From Deltaproteobacteria bacterium (GTDB lineage: Bacteria > Myxococcota_A > Polyangia > Polyangiales > Ga0077539), in contig JAUXYJ010000022.1 of the NCBI GenBank assembly GCA_030694465.1, forward strand, positions 1 through 64,000: a stretch of 64,000 bases of DNA, written 5' to 3'. Numbering within the stretch: position 1 is the stretch's first letter; each line of letters starts with the position of its first letter. Position numbers and translations under genes: made by a program. This document shows positions 7,862 to 17,822 of this stretch, in pieces. The notes under the pieces are model-generated. The model did not search any database and had not been told where the DNA came from. It saw only the letters and a program-made list of their open reading frames with translations.

Positions 7862-9271
7862 GTGGATCTGTTTGATCGGGCAAAACGCAGCGCAGACAAG
7901 TCCGCGCTCGCTGAAGAAGAATCACCGGGTGGCGCGGACGGTGGCCATGACGCTGTGGTCGCGGTTGCGGGTGTGGGCGCCCCTGCGTGCGGACCGAGCG
8001 TCCCGTTGGCAGAGCGCATGCGGCCACAGTCGCTGAGTGAGCTCGAGGGGCACTCGAAGCTGCTCGGGCCCAGCACGCCTTTGGGCCGCGCGATCCTCGA
8101 AGATCGCTGCCCCTCGCTGATCCTGTGGGGGCCTCCGGGGAGCGGAAAGACCTCGCTTGCGCGGGTGATCGCAGCCCACAGTCACTCGCGTCTTGAGAGC
8201 GTCTCGGCGGTGCTCTCGGGCGTCGCGGATCTGCGCCAGGCGGTCGCGCGCGCCACGGCAGAGCAGCGCGCGGGCAGACGCACGTTGCTCTTTGTCGACG
8301 AGATCCATCGGTTTAACAAAGGGCAGCAAGACGCCCTGTTGCCCCACGTCGAAGCGGGCACCGTGACGCTCATCGGCGCGACCACTGAGAACCCCTCGTT
8401 TGCGCTCAACGCGGCGGTGCTCTCGCGCGCGCAGGTGCTGCGATTTGAGCCGCTCAGTGAAGAGTCCGTGGTCGCGCTCTGTCGTCGCGCGCTCGTGGAC
8501 AAGGCGCGTGGATTAGGGCAGCACGCGGTCGCGCTCACCGACGATGCGGCCAGTACGCTGGCGCGGTGGGCCGACGGGGACGTGCGGCGCGCGCTGTCGC
8601 TCTTAGAGCAGCTCGTGGGCGAAGCGGTCGCCGGATCGCGTGCGATGGTGCAGGCCGAAGACGTGATCGCCGGGAGCCGTGATCGCACGCTTCGCTACGA
8701 TCGAAGCGGCGAAGAGCACTACAATCTCTCGAGCGCGTTGATCAAATCATTGCGTGGGAGTGACCCCGACGCGGCGCTGTACTGGGCTGTGCGGATGATC
8801 GAGTCCGGTGAAGATCCGCTGTTTGTTTTGCGGCGATTGCTGATTTTTGCGACCGAGGATGTGGGCATGGCCGACCCGCGCGCGATTGAAATTGTGTCGG
8901 CGTGTGATCACGCGTTTGCGCGCGTAGGGTTGCCCGAGGGGATGATCCCCTTGGCGCACGCGGTGACGTATTTGGCGCTCGCGCCGAAGAGCAATCGCGC
9001 TCATTTGGCGCTCAAATCGGTACAGCAAGAGATCGCGCGCTCGGGTGCGCTTGAGGTCCCGATGGCCCTGCGCAACGCGCCCACCAAGGCGATGAAACAG
9101 TGGGGCTATGGCGACGGCTATGTGAACGCGCAGGACACGGACGAGGGCTGGACGGCGATGACGTATCTGCCGCACGCGCTGAGGCACTGCGTGTTTTATG
9201 AGCCCTCGAACCGCGGGGCCGAGGCGAAAGCAGCCGAGTCTCTCGCGCGGAGACGCAAAGAGAAACCGTGA
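7862..9271 (+). CDS. rarA: Replication-associated recombination protein A (AAA+ ATPase)
   Basis: 469 residues from GTG 7862, chosen because the family typically begins (M)DLFD and an AAGAG precedes it; an upstream in-frame ATG at 7799 would add 21 unlike residues. The motifs follow the family order: PLAERMRPQSLSELEGH, Walker A GPPGSGKTS (90-98), Walker B LLFVDEIHRFNKGQQD (about 142), the sensor GATTENPSF, then the C-terminal clamp-loader-like part with SALIKSLRGSDPDAALYW and the closing GYVNAQDTDEGW-type region. RarA/MgsA acts at stalled replication forks with SSB and RecA. An acidic linker around residues 20-50 is longer than usual. It is convergent with the UbiA gene. Confidence 0.93.
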   Translation: MDLFDRAKRSADKSALAEEESPGGADGGHDAVVAVAGVGAPACGPSVPLAERMRPQSLSELEGHSKLLGPSTPLGRAILEDRCPSLILWGPPGSGKTSLARVIAAHSHSRLESVSAVLSGVADLRQAVARATAEQRAGRRTLLFVDEIHRFNKGQQDALLPHVEAGTVTLIGATTENPSFALNAAVLSRAQVLRFEPLSEESVVALCRRALVDKARGLGQHAVALTDDAASTLARWADGDVRRALSLLEQLVGEAVAGSRAMVQAEDVIAGSRDRTLRYDRSGEEHYNLSSALIKSLRGSDPDAALYWAVRMIESGEDPLFVLRRLLIFATEDVGMADPRAIEIVSACDHAFARVGLPEGMIPLAHAVTYLALAPKSNRAHLALKSVQQEIARSGALEVPMALRNAPTKAMKQWGYGDGYVNAQDTDEGWTAMTYLPHALRHCVFYEPSNRGAEAKAAESLARRRKEKP

Positions 9272-9293
9272 GCTAATTTGCTGGCCGTTGCGT

Positions 9294-10184
9294 TTATGGC
9301 GTTGGGCGGAGCTTGTACACGATGGCGATGATGGTCGCGGCGTAGAGCAAGAGCGTCACGACGAAGGGGACGTTCTTGAGCATCTCGTCGGTGGGCGAGT
9401 CTGCGCGCTCTTTGTCACGGGCGAGCGAGAGAAAAATCCCGATGCCGATGACTACAAAGGGCGTGGTGGCCCAGAGGTAGGTGCTCCCGAAGAAGCGCAT
9501 GGTGCTTGGGTCGCGGGTGTAGGCTACGTAGACACCCACGCAGGCGAGGGCCAGCACGGCCAAGAGGGCGTCGAGGGTGCGGGCGCTGTAGGCTTCGAGC
9601 GAGGCGCGGGCTTTGGCCTGGTGTACGACGAGCTCGTGGCGACGTTTGCCAAAGCCCAACAGCAGGGCGAGCAGTGCGGTACAAGCGAGAAGGTAGAAGC
9701 TTGGACGCACAGGATTGGTCAGCGTTGAAACCGCGTAACATCCCGCAATTACTCGCAAAACAAAGCCCGACGCGATGGACGCTACGTCAAGGTAGGGCAC
9801 GTGCTTGACGCGAAACGTGTACGCGATGTTGTTGGCCAAATAGGCCAGCGCGGCGAGGCCCACACCGAGGCTCAGCGCGAACGCGGAGCTGAGCGAGAGG
9901 ACCACCATGATGGCGCCAAAGATTTTGGCTTGGCGTTCGGTGACGATTCCCGCTGCGATAGGGCGGTTGCACTTCGTAGGATGGCGGCGATCGGCTTCGA
10001 CATCGACGAGGTCGTTGAGTGTGTAGACCGCGCCGGCGAGAAACGAAAACACGAAGAACGCCGACAGCGCGCGTAGGAGTACGTCTGGATGAAACAGATT
10101 CTTTGCAAAGACGATGGGCGCCAACACAAAAACATTTTTGACCCACTGTTTGGGGCGGATCGTCTTGAGCAAACCAGCGAACAC
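9294..10184 (-). CDS. UbiA-family prenyltransferase, decaprenyl-phosphate phosphoribosyltransferase-like
   Basis: 296 residues from a GTG start at 10184. It opens LLKTIRPKQWVKN, typical of the DPPR-synthase branch of UbiA enzymes, and carries the first Asp-rich motif NDLVDVEADRRHPTK (57-71) followed by RPIAAG. The second conserved region is DVASIASGFVLRVIAG. About eight or nine membrane spans are visible. The mycobacterial relative transfers 5-phosphoribose diphosphate to decaprenyl phosphate; that the substrate is the same here is not shown. No arabinan or DprE genes are nearby. Its 5' end may overlap the divergent gene, depending on that gene's start. Confidence 0.8.
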   Translation of the reverse strand: MFAGLLKTIRPKQWVKNVFVLAPIVFAKNLFHPDVLLRALSAFFVFSFLAGAVYTLNDLVDVEADRRHPTKCNRPIAAGIVTERQAKIFGAIMVVLSLSSAFALSLGVGLAALAYLANNIAYTFRVKHVPYLDVASIASGFVLRVIAGCYAVSTLTNPVRPSFYLLACTALLALLLGFGKRRHELVVHQAKARASLEAYSARTLDALLAVLALACVGVYVAYTRDPSTMRFFGSTYLWATTPFVVIGIGIFLSLARDKERADSPTDEMLKNVPFVVTLLLYAATIIAIVYKLRPTP

Positions 10185-13100
10185 GGCGCCGGAGACTACG
10201 CACAGCGCGTAGGCAAGACAACGGCCCGCTGCGCGCGCGGGTTCGCATTGTCCCTGGTGACCCTGTGCTCGCTGAGTTTAGGTTTGCCCGCGCAGGCCCA
10301 GGTGCAGCCTCGTCGCGCGCCCCCAGCGCCCCCGGTCGCGACGGCCCCGAGTGACTCTTCGCTGAGCGTTGAAGAGCGCTTGGATCTCTGGGCGCAAGAG
10401 GCCCGAGGCGGGCTCGCGCAGCCCGCGGGAGCGGTGCCCATGTTGCGCATGTACGGTCAGCGCGATTGGGTAGAGCCTCTGCGGCTGGTCGAGCGATTTC
10501 GGCAGCTCGCAGAGACCCCACGGGCGCCCGCCGAGCGGGTCGCGTTGGCGCGGTACTTCGAAGCGCGGATGCGTCGCCGGATGGGTCAACGAGTGCGCGC
10601 CGAGGGCCTTGAGCGCGGGCTGGGCCTGATCACGCAGTGGTCTGTGTTGGGGCCGCTGGACAACGAAGGCCGCGGGGGCTTTGCGCTCGAATCTCCTGCA
10701 GAAGCGCAGAGATTCGCTGCGCTCGATTCGTCGCAGAGTTATCCCGGAAAAGACCGCCCTGCGCGTTGGCGGATGCTCCCGGCGCTCAGTGTGGGGGGGC
10801 TTGTGGCGCTGGCGACGCCGATGGTCCCTGAGCAAAATGTCTGCGTGTTGGCGCACACGGTGGTCACGTTGGACGCGCGCTCGGCGACGGACGCGATGCT
10901 CTGGTTTGGCGGCTCGGGGCAGTCGCGCGTGTACGTTAACGGGGTCTCGGTCTTGCGCGATGAGACCGCGCGCGAGGTCGCGTTCTTCGATCGTCACGGT
11001 GTACGGGTGAGGCTCAATCCGGGCGCAAATCGTGTGCTCGTAAAGAGCTGCGTCGCCACCGAATCACTAGGATTTTACGCGAGATTTACAACAACTCGGG
11101 GCGCACCGTTGGCCCTGCGTGTCGACCCAGACTCGACGCACACGGTCGCTCAGACTGTGCAGCCGGCGCCCACGCAAGAGCCCGCGATGCTGGGCGTGTT
11201 GGCGGCCCTTGAGGCGCTCGCCGCGGCACCCAACGCGCGCCCTGAGGTGCTCGAAGCGACCGCGCGTTGGCTCACGGGGACGGGCTCTGCGCCGGTGGCT
11301 GAGTCCATCGCTGGGGATCTTGTGCGCCGCGCCGCAGAGGCCGCGCCCACGGTGGCTCGGTGGCTCTTGGTGGCCGACCTGGCGCGCTCGCGTACCGAGC
11401 GAATCGACGCGGTTCAGCGTGCATTGGCGCTCGTCCCAGACGACCTGATGGCGCTCACCGCGATGGCGCACTTGCGTCGTACGGGAGTGCGCGCCGAAGA
11501 AGCGCAGCCTTGGATTGATCGCGTGCTCATGCTGCGTCCCAACGACCCCTTGGCGCGCATTGAGCAGGCGCTGTTGTACGACGGCGTGGGGCTCAATTTG
11601 GCTGCACGCAATGAGCTGGCGCGCGCTGCGGTGACGCTTCCGCACTCGGCTGCGTTGATGCAGCTTCGGATGACCGTGGCCGACCACGCTCGCTTGGGCG
11701 ACGAGGTGCGATCGCTGCGCGAAGGGCTCTTGGCGTTGCGCGCGGATGATGCCGCGATTTACAGGGATATTGCAGGTGATTGTCGTCTGCGAGGGGACCG
11801 TGATGGGGTGCGTCAAGCGGTCGATCGCATGGTCGCGCTGGCGCCGTACAACCTTGGGAGCTACACGGTCGCGGCGACCTTGCTCGAGGCGATCCAAGAC
11901 GGAGACGGCGCGCTTGGAGTGCTCGCGCGTGCGCTGGACATCGCGCCCGAGAGCGCGGATTTGTGGTCTGCGCGGGGCGAGCTTGAGGTGCGCTTGGGGC
12001 GCCGTGATGACGCGCGGGCTTCGCTGCGTCGTGCGCTCGCGCTGAGGCCGCAGGACCAAGAGCTGCGGCAGCATATGGAGGCGTTGGAGCCGAGTGTTCC
12101 GCGGCCCGATGAGCTCTTGGCTGAGACGGCCGAGAGCTTTCTTACGCGACGCACGCCCGAGCGCAGCGCGACGCCCGAGTACCGCATGAGGTCACTGCAC
12201 GAGCTCACGGTGCGCACGGTGTATCCCAACGGACTCGCGGGTACGTTTCGCCAGAGTGTGTTCGAGGTACTCACGCCGGAGGGAGCGCAAGACTACCGGC
12301 AAATTCCCATTGGTTACGATCAGTCGGCGCAGCGCTTTGAGCTCCGCGCGGCGAGGATTCATCATCGGGATGGCACGGTCGATGAGAGCACCGGGCTCAA
12401 CGAGTACGCGGTCACGGGCGGAGCCTCGCGGATGTACTACGACACGCGCGAGATGGTCGTGTCGTTTCCGCGGCTGCGTGCGGGGGATGTGGTCGAAGTG
12501 CGGTGGCGCGTGGACGACGTGTCTCAGCGCAATGCGTTCGCGGATTACTTCGGGGACCTAGAGATTTTTCAGTCCGATTCGCCGCGCGCGTCTGTGCGCT
12601 ATGTGCTTCGTGCGCCGGCTGAGCGGACGTTTTACTTTCGGCCTCCTGTCATCCCCCGCTTGGTCGAAGAGACCCGCACCGAGGGGGCGCTGCGTGTGTA
12701 CGACTATCGCGCGACGGACGTGGCGCCGGTGCCGCCCGAGGCCAACGCGCCTGGGCTCACCGAACGCGCTGCGTATTTGCACGTGAGCACGTACCGCGAT
12801 TGGGCCGACGTAGCCCGCTGGTACTGGGGCCTGATCGCCGAGCAATTGCGCGCGGACGACCGCGTGCGGCAGATCGCACAGCGCGCGGTGCAGGGCATCA
12901 CCGAGCCTCGCGAACGCGTGCGGGCGATCTACAACTGGGTGATCCAGAACACCCGCTATGTGGCGCTCGAGTTTGGGATTCATGGGTTTAAGCCCTATCG
13001 CGTGACCGACATTTGCACGCGGGGTTTTGGCGACTGCAAAGACAAGGCGAGCACGATTGTCACGATGCTGCGTGAGGTCGGGATCGACGCGTCGATTGTG

Positions 13101-13985
13101 CTCGTGCGCACGCGTCACAACGGAGACATCGCGCAGACGCCTGCGTCGTTGGCTGTGTTTGACCACGCGATCGCGTATGTGCCGCCGATGCCGGGCTTGC
13201 CCAATGGGATCTTCTTGGACGGCACCGCGCAAAACAGCGCGATGGAAGAGCTGCCCAGCATGGACCAGGGCGCGATGGGGCTGATCGTCTCGCAGCGTGG
13301 CGAGGGGCGCTTGGTGACGCTGCCGTTCTTGACGCCTGAGAGCAACACGGTCGAGGTTCGCTCAGAGCTTGATGTGCTCGCGAGTGGGGCTGGTCGGTGG
13401 CGCGCGAGCTCAGAGATCCGAGGCTCAGAGGCCTCGCAAATTCGCTCGTATCTTGACGCTGAGGCCACGAGGATTGAGCGCGTTCAGCGCTGGGACACTC
13501 CGGCTCGGCCAGGGTCGCGTGTGACCGAAGTGCACACCGGAAATCTTCGCAACGTGGATGAGCCCGCGCGGTTTGATTACGTGTCCGAGATGCCCGCGGT
13601 GGGCACGCGCCAAGGGGACATCTTGCGCTTTCGCCCGATGGCGAGCCCAGAGCTCACGTCGCAGTACGCCGAACGCACCTCGCGTAGCAGCGACGTGATG
13701 GTGCCGGGCCCGATGCGTGTGCATGAGCGCCGGGTGATTCGTCTGCCTGCGGGCAGCACGGTGACTGAGCTCCCTGCGGCGGCGTCGCTTCGAGGGCCCT
13801 CTGTGTCGCTTGAATACACGCTCTCGCACACCGGAAACACCGTCACGGTAGAGCGCACAGAGACCTGGCACACACATCGTGTAAGTGTCCGAGATTACGC
13901 AGTTTTTAGAGAACAGTGCCAGCGCATCGACGATGCCCTTGGCCGTCGCATGTCCATCCGTCTGCCCGCGGTGAGAACCCCATGA
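10089..13985 (+). CDS. Large exported TPR / DUF3857 / transglutaminase-like protein with intact triad
   Basis: 1298 residues from ATG 10089, which has TAGGAG about nine nt upstream but overlaps the divergent UbiA gene by 96 nt. TTG 10248, directly at the signal core LSLVTLCSLSLGLPAQAQ, is the alternative start. The N-terminal half after the signal holds a beta-rich domain (about 180-350) and TPR-like hairpins (about 360-670). A DUF3857-type beta domain (about 700-900) precedes a transglutaminase core: RAIYNWVIQNTRYV, GDCKDKA with C983, FDHAIAY with H1026 and FLDGTA with D1044. These match the Cys-His-Asp triad of papain-like transglutaminases. It probably acts in the periplasm on an unknown substrate. 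Its TGA overlaps the ATG of the next paralog. Confidence 0.85.
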   Translation: MKQILCKDDGRQHKNIFDPLFGADRLEQTSEHGAGDYAQRVGKTTARCARGFALSLVTLCSLSLGLPAQAQVQPRRAPPAPPVATAPSDSSLSVEERLDLWAQEARGGLAQPAGAVPMLRMYGQRDWVEPLRLVERFRQLAETPRAPAERVALARYFEARMRRRMGQRVRAEGLERGLGLITQWSVLGPLDNEGRGGFALESPAEAQRFAALDSSQSYPGKDRPARWRMLPALSVGGLVALATPMVPEQNVCVLAHTVVTLDARSATDAMLWFGGSGQSRVYVNGVSVLRDETAREVAFFDRHGVRVRLNPGANRVLVKSCVATESLGFYARFTTTRGAPLALRVDPDSTHTVAQTVQPAPTQEPAMLGVLAALEALAAAPNARPEVLEATARWLTGTGSAPVAESIAGDLVRRAAEAAPTVARWLLVADLARSRTERIDAVQRALALVPDDLMALTAMAHLRRTGVRAEEAQPWIDRVLMLRPNDPLARIEQALLYDGVGLNLAARNELARAAVTLPHSAALMQLRMTVADHARLGDEVRSLREGLLALRADDAAIYRDIAGDCRLRGDRDGVRQAVDRMVALAPYNLGSYTVAATLLEAIQDGDGALGVLARALDIAPESADLWSARGELEVRLGRRDDARASLRRALALRPQDQELRQHMEALEPSVPRPDELLAETAESFLTRRTPERSATPEYRMRSLHELTVRTVYPNGLAGTFRQSVFEVLTPEGAQDYRQIPIGYDQSAQRFELRAARIHHRDGTVDESTGLNEYAVTGGASRMYYDTREMVVSFPRLRAGDVVEVRWRVDDVSQRNAFADYFGDLEIFQSDSPRASVRYVLRAPAERTFYFRPPVIPRLVEETRTEGALRVYDYRATDVAPVPPEANAPGLTERAAYLHVSTYRDWADVARWYWGLIAEQLRADDRVRQIAQRAVQGITEPRERVRAIYNWVIQNTRYVALEFGIHGFKPYRVTDICTRGFGDCKDKASTIVTMLREVGIDASIVLVRTRHNGDIAQTPASLAVFDHAIAYVPPMPGLPNGIFLDGTAQNSAMEELPSMDQGAMGLIVSQRGEGRLVTLPFLTPESNTVEVRSELDVLASGAGRWRASSEIRGSEASQIRSYLDAEATRIERVQRWDTPARPGSRVTEVHTGNLRNVDEPARFDYVSEMPAVGTRQGDILRFRPMASPELTSQYAERTSRSSDVMVPGPMRVHERRVIRLPAGSTVTELPAAASLRGPSVSLEYTLSHTGNTVTVERTETWHTHRVSVRDYAVFREQCQRIDDALGRRMSIRLPAVRTP

Positions 13986-16900
13986 AGATTCGCTCTTTGA
14001 AGCGCTCAAGCGTGACGCGCTCTACTGGTTTGCTCGCGCTCGCGGCGATGGTCTGTGCGCTCTCGACCTCGTGTGCGCGCACGGTGCGTCCTGCGCGAGT
14101 GGCCACACTGCAAGACCTCCGCACGGCCGCAGGGCGCAGCAACGCGACCCCCGAGCAACAGCGTGTGGCGCTCTTGGCCGAGCTCGTCGCGCCCGGCGGA
14201 GACCCCTCGCGTGCGCAGCCGCTCTTTGACTCTTCGCAGGCGCTGCAAGACCTCCGTGTTCGCTACGCGCGTGCCCTCTGGGATGCCTCGCAGGGGCGCT
14301 TTGTGCAGGCTCGCGAGGGCTTGGTGGCGGTGATCGTCGGTGCACACGCGGGGAGCCCAGAGCCGCTCGCTCAAGCGCTCGGTGAGCTCGCGATCCCGAG
14401 GCTCTTGTCGCTGCGTGCGGATGCTCCTGGATTTGCCGCGGTGTTTACTCCGTTGGTCGATCGGGTCGCACAAGATCCAGGTCATTTGGGCCCCGCTGCG
14501 ACGTATGAGCTGCTCGAGAGCGCGACGCGATGGGCCCGCGAGAAGGGCGATCTTCGTGCGCTCGATCGTTGGCTGCCGCGCGTGGGATGTGCGACGCAGT
14601 GGCGCGTAGCGGGTGCCTTCGGGCCCTACACGATGCTGCGCTTTGACGAGGCGCTCGCGGCGCAGGGCCCCGGTCCGATGGCGGCCGCGTATGACCTAGG
14701 GCCGGGCCGTGGGCGGCAGCCTACGTACGACGTGTTTGCGCGGGGATGCGCAGCGAATCTTGGCATCGGGCGCACGCAAGAGGGCGTGTTTGTCGCGGGC
14801 TCAGACGTGGTGATTGAGCGCGATACGCAAGCGATTTTGCGGGTCGAGACGCCCAACGTGTTTGCTGTCTACGTGGACGGCGAAGAGGTCGCGCGGTCGG
14901 ACTCGCGCGAGCGGCCTACGAGCACGATGGTGCGCGTGCGGTTGTCGCTCACGGCGGGGCACCACGCGCTGCGTGTGAAGATCGGGAGCCGGTATTTTTC
15001 GCCGCTCTTGATCGCGTCGCTCTTGGATGAGCGCGGCGCGCCGGTGGGGCGATTTGCTCCCTCGGGCGCTGCGGTCTCGGTGGGCAGTGTGCGCGCTGAG
15101 CCGTATGTGCAGTCCATGGTGGCGAGCGATCCGTTTGCGCGGTTTGTGCTCGCGCAGCTGGCGTTTGGGCGACGCGACGCGGTGGCTGCGCGTGAGCTCT
15201 TGCGGCCGATCGCGACGGATGAGTCCCCTGCGCTGACGCTCATGATGCAGGCTGAGTTGTTGCTGGCAGACCCATTTTTGCCTGCTCAAATTGCACGCGA
15301 TCGCGCGAGGCACGTGCTCGAGACCGCGATGCGAAGAGACCCGTTGGCGTTCTTTCCGCCGCTCGCGTTGGCGAGGTTGGCCGCGGCGGACGATCGCGCG
15401 GACGCTGCGCTGCGTGCATCGCGCGACGCGTGGCAGCGCTTTGCCGGAAACCCCGAGGTCGCGGCGGACTACATGGAGCGCCTGCTTGATCGCAGCTGGG
15501 ACGGCGAAGTCGCTGAGATTTTGCAGACCGTCGCGCCCGCGCTCGGCAGCGAAGTGTGCTGGCCGCAGCGCATGGCGTTTAGCTTGGCCCAGCGTCGTGG
15601 CGACGGCGAGCTCGAGCGCACCCTCGCGACGGCGCTCTCGCAGTGCGACACGTTGAGCGAAGCGAGCACGTTTACGTCCATGCGTCAGCGCCGCTGGGAT
15701 GACGCCGCGGTAGAGTACAGCAGGCTCTTTTCGGGCGACGCCGAGGCTCGCTCGCGCAGGCGTGCCCTCGCAGAGTTGCAGCGCCAAGCAGGGCACCTCT
15801 CAGAGGCGCGTGAGGCCATCGCGCCCCTGCTCCCAGAGCACCCCGAAGACACCACGCTGCGCTTGGACCTTGCGGATTTGCACACGGCGCTGGGCGACCC
15901 GCGCGCGGCCCAGTCGATGATCGAGACCGAGTTTGCGCGCAGCCCGGGGCCCATGAGCGAGCTGCTGCGAGTGCACGCGTCGCTGGCGCGTCGTGACGCG
16001 CTGGACCCGTGGAGGCTCAATGGGCGTGAGGTGCTCGCGGCCTATCGTCCCCGTGCGGCGCGCTACGACGACGGGCAGGTGCTCGTGCTGGATTACACCG
16101 TGCGCAGGGTATTTGCAGACGGATCCGCGCTTGAGCTTACGCACAATATCTTGGATCTCCGTACGCAAGAGGCCGTGGACGAGCACGCGACGTTTACTCC
16201 GCCGCCGGGCGCGACGCTGACGTTGTTGCGCACACACAAGGCCGATGGGCGCGTGCTTGAGCCCGAAGCCATCGCGCGGTTGGACGCGGTGGCGTATCCC
16301 GACGTGCGCCCTGGGGACGCGGTCGAGTACGAGTTTGTGCGGACCTTTGGCGTCAACGAGGCCACGCCGGGTGGTTTTCATGGCGAGCGGTTTTACTTTC
16401 AGGGGACCGAGATGCCGTACGACCGCACCGAGCTGCTCGTGGTGGTCCCGACGGCCATGGAGTCTCAGCTGGTCTTCTCGCCGCGAGGGCCTGCACCCAC
16501 GGTGACGCGCACCGAGCGCAACGGCGCCTTGGTCGAGCTTCGGTGGGGATTTCGCGAGAGTCGTCGCCGCGAGGCCGAGCCCATGAGCGTCGCGTTTAGA
16601 GAGTTTACGCCGAGCATTGACCTTGGCGTGGCTTGCACTTGGCCTGCGTTTATCCAGGTGTTGCGTGATCGCTTGGCCGAGCAATCTCCGATCGATCCCG
16701 ACGCCGAGCGCTTGGTCCGTCAGCTCGTGGGGAGCGTCCCGCGTCGCGCCGAGCGGCTCGCGCGTTTGTACCGTTGGGTCGTCGCGCACATTGATCAAGA
16801 GGGCGCTGGGACGCCGTTTGCGTCGGCTCCGGCGATGCTCGCGGCGAGGTCGGGGCACCGCGGGCGTGTGCTCGAGTACATGCTGCGCTTGGCCGATGTG

Positions 16901-17776
16901 CCGGTGACCCTCGCGCTGGTTCGCCCTGGATTTGCAGACCGAACGGAGTCTCCGCTTGCGGACGAAGAGACGTTTCAGTCGTTGATCTTGCGGGTCGAGA
17001 CCGAGGACGGGGTGCGTTGGGTGAGCGCGTCTGATCGTGATGCGCCGTTGGGATACATTCCGCCGGCGCTCTCGGGGCAGCCCACGATGCTCGTGCGCGA
17101 GGGCGCCCCGCACGAAGAGATCCCTGCCGCACCGCCGCACACGCACTCGCGTTCGATCGAGGTCACGTTGGACATCGCCGCGGACGGTGGCGCGCGTGGG
17201 GCTGTGATCGAGCGCCTGCGGGGCTCGTGGGGCGTGTCTTGGCGTGACTCCTTGCGCAGGATTGATGCAGCGAATCTTGAGCGCAACTTCGAGGGCTACG
17301 TAGGCCGACAGGTGACCGCGGCCTCGCTCGTAGACCTGCACATTGACAACCGAGAACAGAGCGAGCGTGACCTGGTCATGCGCTACGGGTTTACCGCGCC
17401 CGATGTCGCCGTGGTCGCTGCAGATGGCACGCTCTCGTTTGAGGGAGCTTTTCCGGCGCTGCTGGCGGCGACGTACGCGGCCCGGCCCCAGCGCACCGTG
17501 GCGCTCTACCACCCAGAGACCGTGGATGCGACCCTCGAACTACGTGTGAATCTCCCCGCGGGCGCGCGGTTTGAGCTCCCGGCGACCCGGCAAGAGACCG
17601 CCCCCGAGGTGCAGTGGTCGCTTCGCTATGAGCGCACCCCAACGGGCTTTGTCGTCCATCGCACCGTCGAGGTCCCTGGGGGTCGCGTGAGCGTCGCGCG
17701 CTACCCCGTGTTTGCCGAGTCCATCCGCGCGCTCGATCGCGCAGAGCAACAGCGGGTGAGCATCACGCTGCCGTGA
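13982..17776 (+). CDS. Lipoprotein paralog of the upstream gene with a dead transglutaminase-like domain
   Basis: 1264 residues. The start ATG 13982 overlaps the upstream stop as ATGA, so the two are translationally coupled. A lipoprotein signal ends in lipobox LSTSC. Domain order repeats the neighbour: a beta domain with carbohydrate-binding-like strands, TPR-like hairpins, DUF3857-like beta domain, then a transglutaminase-like fold starting RAERLARLYRWVVAHI. Where the partner has GDCKDKA this protein reads GHRGRV (R960 at the Cys position). The His motif FDHAIAY is replaced by FQSLILRV, and the Asp motif by WVSASDRDA. All three catalytic residues are therefore gone. It is probably a non-catalytic, lipid-anchored partner or receptor for the active paralog. 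Confidence 0.85.
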   Translation: MKIRSLKRSSVTRSTGLLALAAMVCALSTSCARTVRPARVATLQDLRTAAGRSNATPEQQRVALLAELVAPGGDPSRAQPLFDSSQALQDLRVRYARALWDASQGRFVQAREGLVAVIVGAHAGSPEPLAQALGELAIPRLLSLRADAPGFAAVFTPLVDRVAQDPGHLGPAATYELLESATRWAREKGDLRALDRWLPRVGCATQWRVAGAFGPYTMLRFDEALAAQGPGPMAAAYDLGPGRGRQPTYDVFARGCAANLGIGRTQEGVFVAGSDVVIERDTQAILRVETPNVFAVYVDGEEVARSDSRERPTSTMVRVRLSLTAGHHALRVKIGSRYFSPLLIASLLDERGAPVGRFAPSGAAVSVGSVRAEPYVQSMVASDPFARFVLAQLAFGRRDAVAARELLRPIATDESPALTLMMQAELLLADPFLPAQIARDRARHVLETAMRRDPLAFFPPLALARLAAADDRADAALRASRDAWQRFAGNPEVAADYMERLLDRSWDGEVAEILQTVAPALGSEVCWPQRMAFSLAQRRGDGELERTLATALSQCDTLSEASTFTSMRQRRWDDAAVEYSRLFSGDAEARSRRRALAELQRQAGHLSEAREAIAPLLPEHPEDTTLRLDLADLHTALGDPRAAQSMIETEFARSPGPMSELLRVHASLARRDALDPWRLNGREVLAAYRPRAARYDDGQVLVLDYTVRRVFADGSALELTHNILDLRTQEAVDEHATFTPPPGATLTLLRTHKADGRVLEPEAIARLDAVAYPDVRPGDAVEYEFVRTFGVNEATPGGFHGERFYFQGTEMPYDRTELLVVVPTAMESQLVFSPRGPAPTVTRTERNGALVELRWGFRESRRREAEPMSVAFREFTPSIDLGVACTWPAFIQVLRDRLAEQSPIDPDAERLVRQLVGSVPRRAERLARLYRWVVAHIDQEGAGTPFASAPAMLAARSGHRGRVLEYMLRLADVPVTLALVRPGFADRTESPLADEETFQSLILRVETEDGVRWVSASDRDAPLGYIPPALSGQPTMLVREGAPHEEIPAAPPHTHSRSIEVTLDIAADGGARGAVIERLRGSWGVSWRDSLRRIDAANLERNFEGYVGRQVTAASLVDLHIDNREQSERDLVMRYGFTAPDVAVVAADGTLSFEGAFPALLAATYAARPQRTVALYHPETVDATLELRVNLPAGARFELPATRQETAPEVQWSLRYERTPTGFVVHRTVEVPGGRVSVARYPVFAESIRALDRAEQQRVSITLP

Positions 17777-17787
17777 GCGCGGAGGGA

Positions 17788-17805
17788 CCCGGCGACGTCG
17801 CTGGG
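17788..17805. repeat. Palindrome copy 1 (one mismatch)
   Basis: CCCGGCGACGTCGCTGGG, 11 nt after the stop of the second transglutaminase-like gene and 17 nt from the stop of the convergent small gene. It is followed by TTAGGTGG, as in copy 2. Confidence 0.85.
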
Positions 17806-17822
17806 TTAGGTGGCAGAAGAGG

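Noticed and set aside
15800..17512. Long minus-strand frame opposite the second transglutaminase-like gene
   Set aside because: No domain, and the plus-strand gene is a clear paralog of its neighbour.
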